DNA from: Verrucomicrobia bacterium UBA1731
Lineage (GTDB): Bacteria; Verrucomicrobiota; Kiritimatiellia; RFP12; UBA1067
NCBI GenBank assembly: GCA_002317575.1
Contig: DCIH01000016.1
Location: 8,353 to 24,873 of the forward strand
DNA length: 16,521 nucleotides
Direction of reading: 5' to 3'
The notes below the pieces were generated by a model. That model was not told where the DNA came from, did not search any database, and was given only the letters and a program-made list of their open reading frames with translations. Of the stretch, positions 14,772 to 16,521 are shown one piece after another. Every line of letters begins with the position of its first letter. Within the stretch, counting starts at the first letter, position 1. A program made the position numbers and the translations under genes.

Positions 14772-15041
14772 ATGGCCAATCTTACCATCTCCATGTCTGC
14801 GGCCGACAAGGCCGGCATCTCCGCGTTCTGCGAGGCGACGGGCTTCACGATCTCGTCGCTCTTCAATGTCTTCACCAAGACCGTTCTGCGCGAACGCCGT
14901 TTGCCTTTCGAGGTCGTTCTTCCCGAAACGCCCAATGCCGAGACGATTGCCGCGATGGAAGAGGGCGAGCGCATCGCCCGCGATCCACGGGCTAAGTCGT
15001 ACACGGTCGACGAAGCGCTGGCGGAGTTCAAGAAATGGTGA
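14772..15041 (+). CDS. RelB/DinJ family antitoxin, module 1
   Basis: Antitoxin of a type II system, 89 residues. The N-terminal ANLTISMSAADKAGISAFC begins a ribbon-helix-helix DNA-binding fold (RelB/DinJ, PF04221), TGFTISSLFNVFTKTVLRER forms the following helices, RLPFEV is the typical end of that domain, and the tail YTVDEALAEFKKW would wrap the toxin. It should neutralise the YafQ toxin and repress its own promoter. The stop overlaps the toxin start by seven bases (15035-15041), the usual coupled arrangement. The start has AAGGA upstream. Confidence 0.92.
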   Translation: MANLTISMSAADKAGISAFCEATGFTISSLFNVFTKTVLRERRLPFEVVLPETPNAETIAAMEEGERIARDPRAKSYTVDEALAEFKKW

Positions 15042-15319
15042 CACCCTTCGCCATCCGGTGGTCTTCCCGTTTCAAGAAGGACTACAAGAAGATGCGACGT
15101 CAGGGCAAGGACATGGCAAAGCTCGACGCAGCCATAGTCAAACTTGCCACCCACGAAGTTCTCCCCGAATCCATGTGCGATCATGGGCTTTCGAACAACT
15201 GGGCGCATCATCGTGAATGTCATGTCGCGCCCGACTGGCTTTTGATCTACCATGTCTGCGAAGACGTGCTCGTCCTCGAACTGACGCGCACCGGCTCGCA
15301 TAGCGACCTCTTCGGCTGA
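15035..15319 (+). CDS. yafQ: YafQ family mRNA interferase toxin
   Basis: Ribosome-dependent endoribonuclease toxin of the RelE superfamily, 94 residues. FAIRWSSRFKKDYKKMRRQG is the typical N-terminal strand and basic helix. Residues equivalent to the E. coli YafQ active site are all present: H50, H63 in RECH, D67 and W68 in PDWLLIY, R85, H89 and F93 in RTGSHSDLF. The first four have the same numbers as in E. coli. It overlaps the antitoxin gene by seven bases, so expression is coupled. Its last 13 codons and the DNA after them are repeated downstream at 16218-16297. The toxin appears intact. Confidence 0.94.
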   Translation: MVTPFAIRWSSRFKKDYKKMRRQGKDMAKLDAAIVKLATHEVLPESMCDHGLSNNWAHHRECHVAPDWLLIYHVCEDVLVLELTRTGSHSDLFG

Positions 15320-15360
15320 CGGTCACGCGTGCGGCGTCTCGTCCTCGCCGCGTCCCGCGC
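15281..15360 (+). repeat. 80-base direct repeat, copy A
   Basis: Covers the last 12 sense codons plus stop of yafQ and 41 bases after it. It matches 16218-16297 at 73 of 80 positions without gaps. A 14-base part of its right end (GCGTCCCGCGCCCG, 15350-15363) occurs again at 15402-15415. Confidence 0.93.
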
Positions 15361-15546
15361 CCGCACCGATTTCTTCCACGGCACCTCTCTATCCGGCGGG
15401 TGCGTCCCGCGCCCGTCTACCCCACACGCACTTGGAGTTTGTCGAGCAGTTCCAGCAATCCGGCGCCTGCAAAAATGCAAAACAGGTCAGAGCTGTTTTA
15501 TAGCGCGACATTCATCTCACTCGTCCTTTCATGATGTAGCAATTGC
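15361..15546 (+). other. Spacer between the toxin-antitoxin modules
   Basis: No gene was recognised. It holds the second copy of GCGTCCCGCGCCCG (15402-15415), a hairpin AAAACAG-GTCAGAG-CTGTTTT at 15479-15499 whose right arm ends in TTTT and could act as a weak terminator for module 1, and a perfect 10-base palindrome AGCAATTGCT at 15538-15547 touching the next -35 box. Confidence 0.5.
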
Positions 15547-15592
15547 TTGACATTGAAACCAATGACGTGCTATCTTGTTCCGTATCAGGAGG
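15547..15592 (+). promoter_or_regulatory. Promoter, operator candidate and ribosome site of module 2
   Basis: A perfect -35 TTGACA at 15547-15552, an 18-base spacer and -10 TATCTT at 15571-15576 (4 of 6). Between them, CATTG-AAAC-CAATG (15551-15564) is an inverted repeat well placed for a ribbon-helix-helix repressor; AGCAATTGCT at 15538-15547 is a second palindrome. A perfect AGGAGG at 15587-15592 sits six bases before the ATG at 15599. Confidence 0.75.
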
Positions 15593-15598
15593 CGCATC

Positions 15599-15913
15599 AT
15601 GGCACAGGTAAGTTTCAGAATCGACGACACGCTCAAGTCCGAGGCGGACGCCCTCTTCGGCAACATGGGCATGAATCTCTCGACGGCCATCACCATCTTC
15701 ATCCGGCAGTCGATCGACCGCCGCGCCCTTCCCTTTGAAGTCCGCGCCTGCTCGAATCCGCTCGCCGCGCCGAACCGCATCCGCGCCGCCATCGAGGACT
15801 ACGCCAACGGCAAGAAGAACTACCACATCCACGAATTGCCGCCTCTGGCCGAAGCGGCACCGGCATCTCGCCGTCCTTCCAGGAGCCGTTGTCATGCAAA
15901 AGGTGTGGTCTGA
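15599..15913 (+). CDS. RelB/DinJ family antitoxin, module 2
   Basis: Ribbon-helix-helix antitoxin of 104 residues: AQVSFRIDDTLKSEADALFG, then MGMNLSTAITIFIRQSI and RRALPFEV, all typical of RelB/DinJ. It is only distantly similar to the antitoxin of module 1. The start ATG at 15599 has a perfect AGGAGG; an upstream ATG at 15575 overlaps the -10 box and is unlikely. The last 18 residues (after PLAEA) are basic and low in complexity and are partly read over the toxin start (20-base overlap), which may be an added tail caused by loss of an earlier stop or a frameshift. It should neutralise the YoeB toxin and repress the module. Confidence 0.9.
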   Translation: MAQVSFRIDDTLKSEADALFGNMGMNLSTAITIFIRQSIDRRALPFEVRACSNPLAAPNRIRAAIEDYANGKKNYHIHELPPLAEAAPASRRPSRSRCHAKGVV

Positions 15914-16151
15914 TCTCGCCTGGGAGCAGCTTCAGGACTGGTCGACGCGCGACAGGAAGACGCTGAAGCGCATTTACGCGCTCATCCAGAGCATCGACCG
16001 CAACGGCTATTCGGCCATCGGCAAGCCCGAGCCGCTGAAAAACGACCTCAGCGGATGGTGGAGTGTCCGCATCGACGCGGCCAACCGTCTGATCTTCAAG
16101 ATCGACAACGGCCAGCTCGTCATCAGCTCCTGCATGGGCCATTACGAATAA
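15894..16151 (+). CDS. yoeB: YoeB (Txe) family mRNA interferase toxin
   Basis: Ribosome-dependent endoribonuclease toxin, 85 residues, close to E. coli YoeB (84) in length. IGKPEPLKNDLSGWWSVRI is the hallmark segment; E46, R59, R65, H83 and Y84 all fall at the same numbers as in E. coli YoeB, so the catalytic site is complete. The ATG at 15894 follows AGGAG by eight bases and lies inside the antitoxin gene. The same frame is open upstream to 15735, but that part lies across the antitoxin and is not coding. The usual partner of YoeB is a YefM/Phd antitoxin; here the partner is a RelB/DinJ protein. Confidence 0.95.
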   Translation: MQKVWSDLAWEQLQDWSTRDRKTLKRIYALIQSIDRNGYSAIGKPEPLKNDLSGWWSVRIDAANRLIFKIDNGQLVISSCMGHYE

Positions 16152-16163
16152 CTTCGTCGTCGA

Positions 16164-16256
16164 ATGGGTAGACTCGCCAGCTTCGGCTACAAGTCGCCGT
16201 ATTACTACATGGTGACACTGACGCGCACGGGATCCCACAGCGACCTCTTCGGCTGA
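16164..16256 (+). pseudogene. Remnant of a second YafQ toxin gene (C-terminal end)
   Basis: A short frame from ATG 16164 to TGA 16256 encodes 30 residues whose end, VTLTRTGSHSDLFG, repeats the last residues of the intact YafQ upstream, including the R, H and F of the active site. Nothing YafQ-like is seen before it: H50, H63, D67 and W68 equivalents are missing. It follows yoeB by 12 bases. It is most simply a broken toxin copy left by duplication and deletion; translation is unproven and I see no good ribosome site. Confidence 0.75.
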
Positions 16257-16297
16257 CGGTCTCGCGTACGGCGTCTCATCCTCGCCGCGTCCCGCGC
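16218..16297 (+). repeat. 80-base direct repeat, copy B
   Basis: Matches 15281-15360 at 73 of 80 positions without gaps. The two copies start 937 bases apart and enclose the complete RelB/YoeB module. Identity continues past the stop codon into non-coding DNA, so it is not explained by protein conservation alone. Confidence 0.93.
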
Positions 16298-16521
16298 ATC
16301 GGAACCCCCAGGGGTCACGCCGCGCGGGCTCCTGCGCTCAGCTCGGCCCCTTGCGACCCTTCGGATTCGCGCTTTGCGCTCAGGCAACCCGACGCCTTCG
16401 GCGCGGGCGAATCTCGCGATCGCCTTCGGCGACCTGCCCTACGCTTCGCTTCGGCGCATCACGCCGCCGCCACCAAGTTCGTGATATTCACGATCTTGTT
16501 CCGTCCTTGGTCACGCCGGCG
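16298..16521. other. Non-coding right end with many short palindromes
   Basis: No gene was recognised. Visible elements: ACCCCCAGGGGT near 16310; CGCCTTCGGCG twice (16393-16403 and 16421-16431), each able to form a short hairpin; and TCGTGA-TAT-TCACGA (16479-16493), directly followed by ATCTTGTTCCGT (16493-16504), a 12-base string also present in the module 2 promoter (15572-15583). This may be the promoter region of a further gene beyond the window. Confidence 0.4.

Noticed and set aside
15329..15550. A 73-codon plus-strand frame between the two toxin-antitoxin modules
   Set aside because: No ribosome site, no recognisable features, and it runs through a hairpin and palindromes of the module 2 control region.

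Overview
The window looks like a piece of a high-GC bacterial chromosome, most plausibly from the PVC superphylum (Verrucomicrobiota/Kiritimatiellota-like). That placement is an inference from gene content (RNase HIII, compact house-keeping operons, lipoprotein and secreted proteins implying a Gram-negative-type envelope) and from TTGAAGG-type heptamer spacers between genes. No rRNA, tRNA, CRISPR array or complete insertion sequence was seen.

Layout. From 1 to about 13.1 kb every gene is on the minus strand, in three transcription units read from right to left. (i) 13.1-10.5 kb: a TTGCCA/TATAAT promoter drives a split transketolase (N half, then C half) and a short-chain dehydrogenase, a small sugar-metabolism operon with unknown substrate. 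(ii) 10.45-4.26 kb: a promoter in the gap after the dehydrogenase drives an unknown secreted protein, a membrane-anchored SurA/PpiD-like chaperone, dUTPase (dut), peptide deformylase (def), an RsuA/RluB-type pseudouridine synthase and a lipoprotein class-3 lipase; gaps are short and two gene pairs overlap. (iii) 4.25 kb to the left edge: a TTCACC-17-TATAAT promoter drives a sodium-coupled amino-acid symporter of the glutamate transporter fold, acetolactate synthase large and small subunits (ilvB, ilvN; ATGA overlap), and RNase HIII (rnhC), cut by the window edge.

From 13.2 kb to the right edge the character changes to an accessory region: an AAA_14/DUF4143 ATPase on the minus strand, a large inverted repeat in the divergent gap, then two plus-strand type II toxin-antitoxin modules. 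The first is a RelB/DinJ antitoxin with a YafQ toxin, all known YafQ catalytic residues present. The second is a RelB/DinJ antitoxin paired with a YoeB toxin, whereas YoeB normally pairs with YefM; all known YoeB catalytic residues are present at their usual numbers. An 80-bp segment covering the last YafQ codons and the following DNA recurs at 73/80 identity after the second module, where it forms a broken YafQ tail. The YoeB module is therefore bracketed by direct repeats, and this looks like a growing or decaying toxin-antitoxin array built by duplication or recombination.

The most interesting items are this repeat-bracketed, mixed-partner toxin-antitoxin array, the long imperfect inverted repeat at 14637-14692, the heptamer-repeat spacers of the transketolase operon, and the symporter with its acidic-substrate arginine replaced by glutamate. 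I did not find a system that I can firmly call new.
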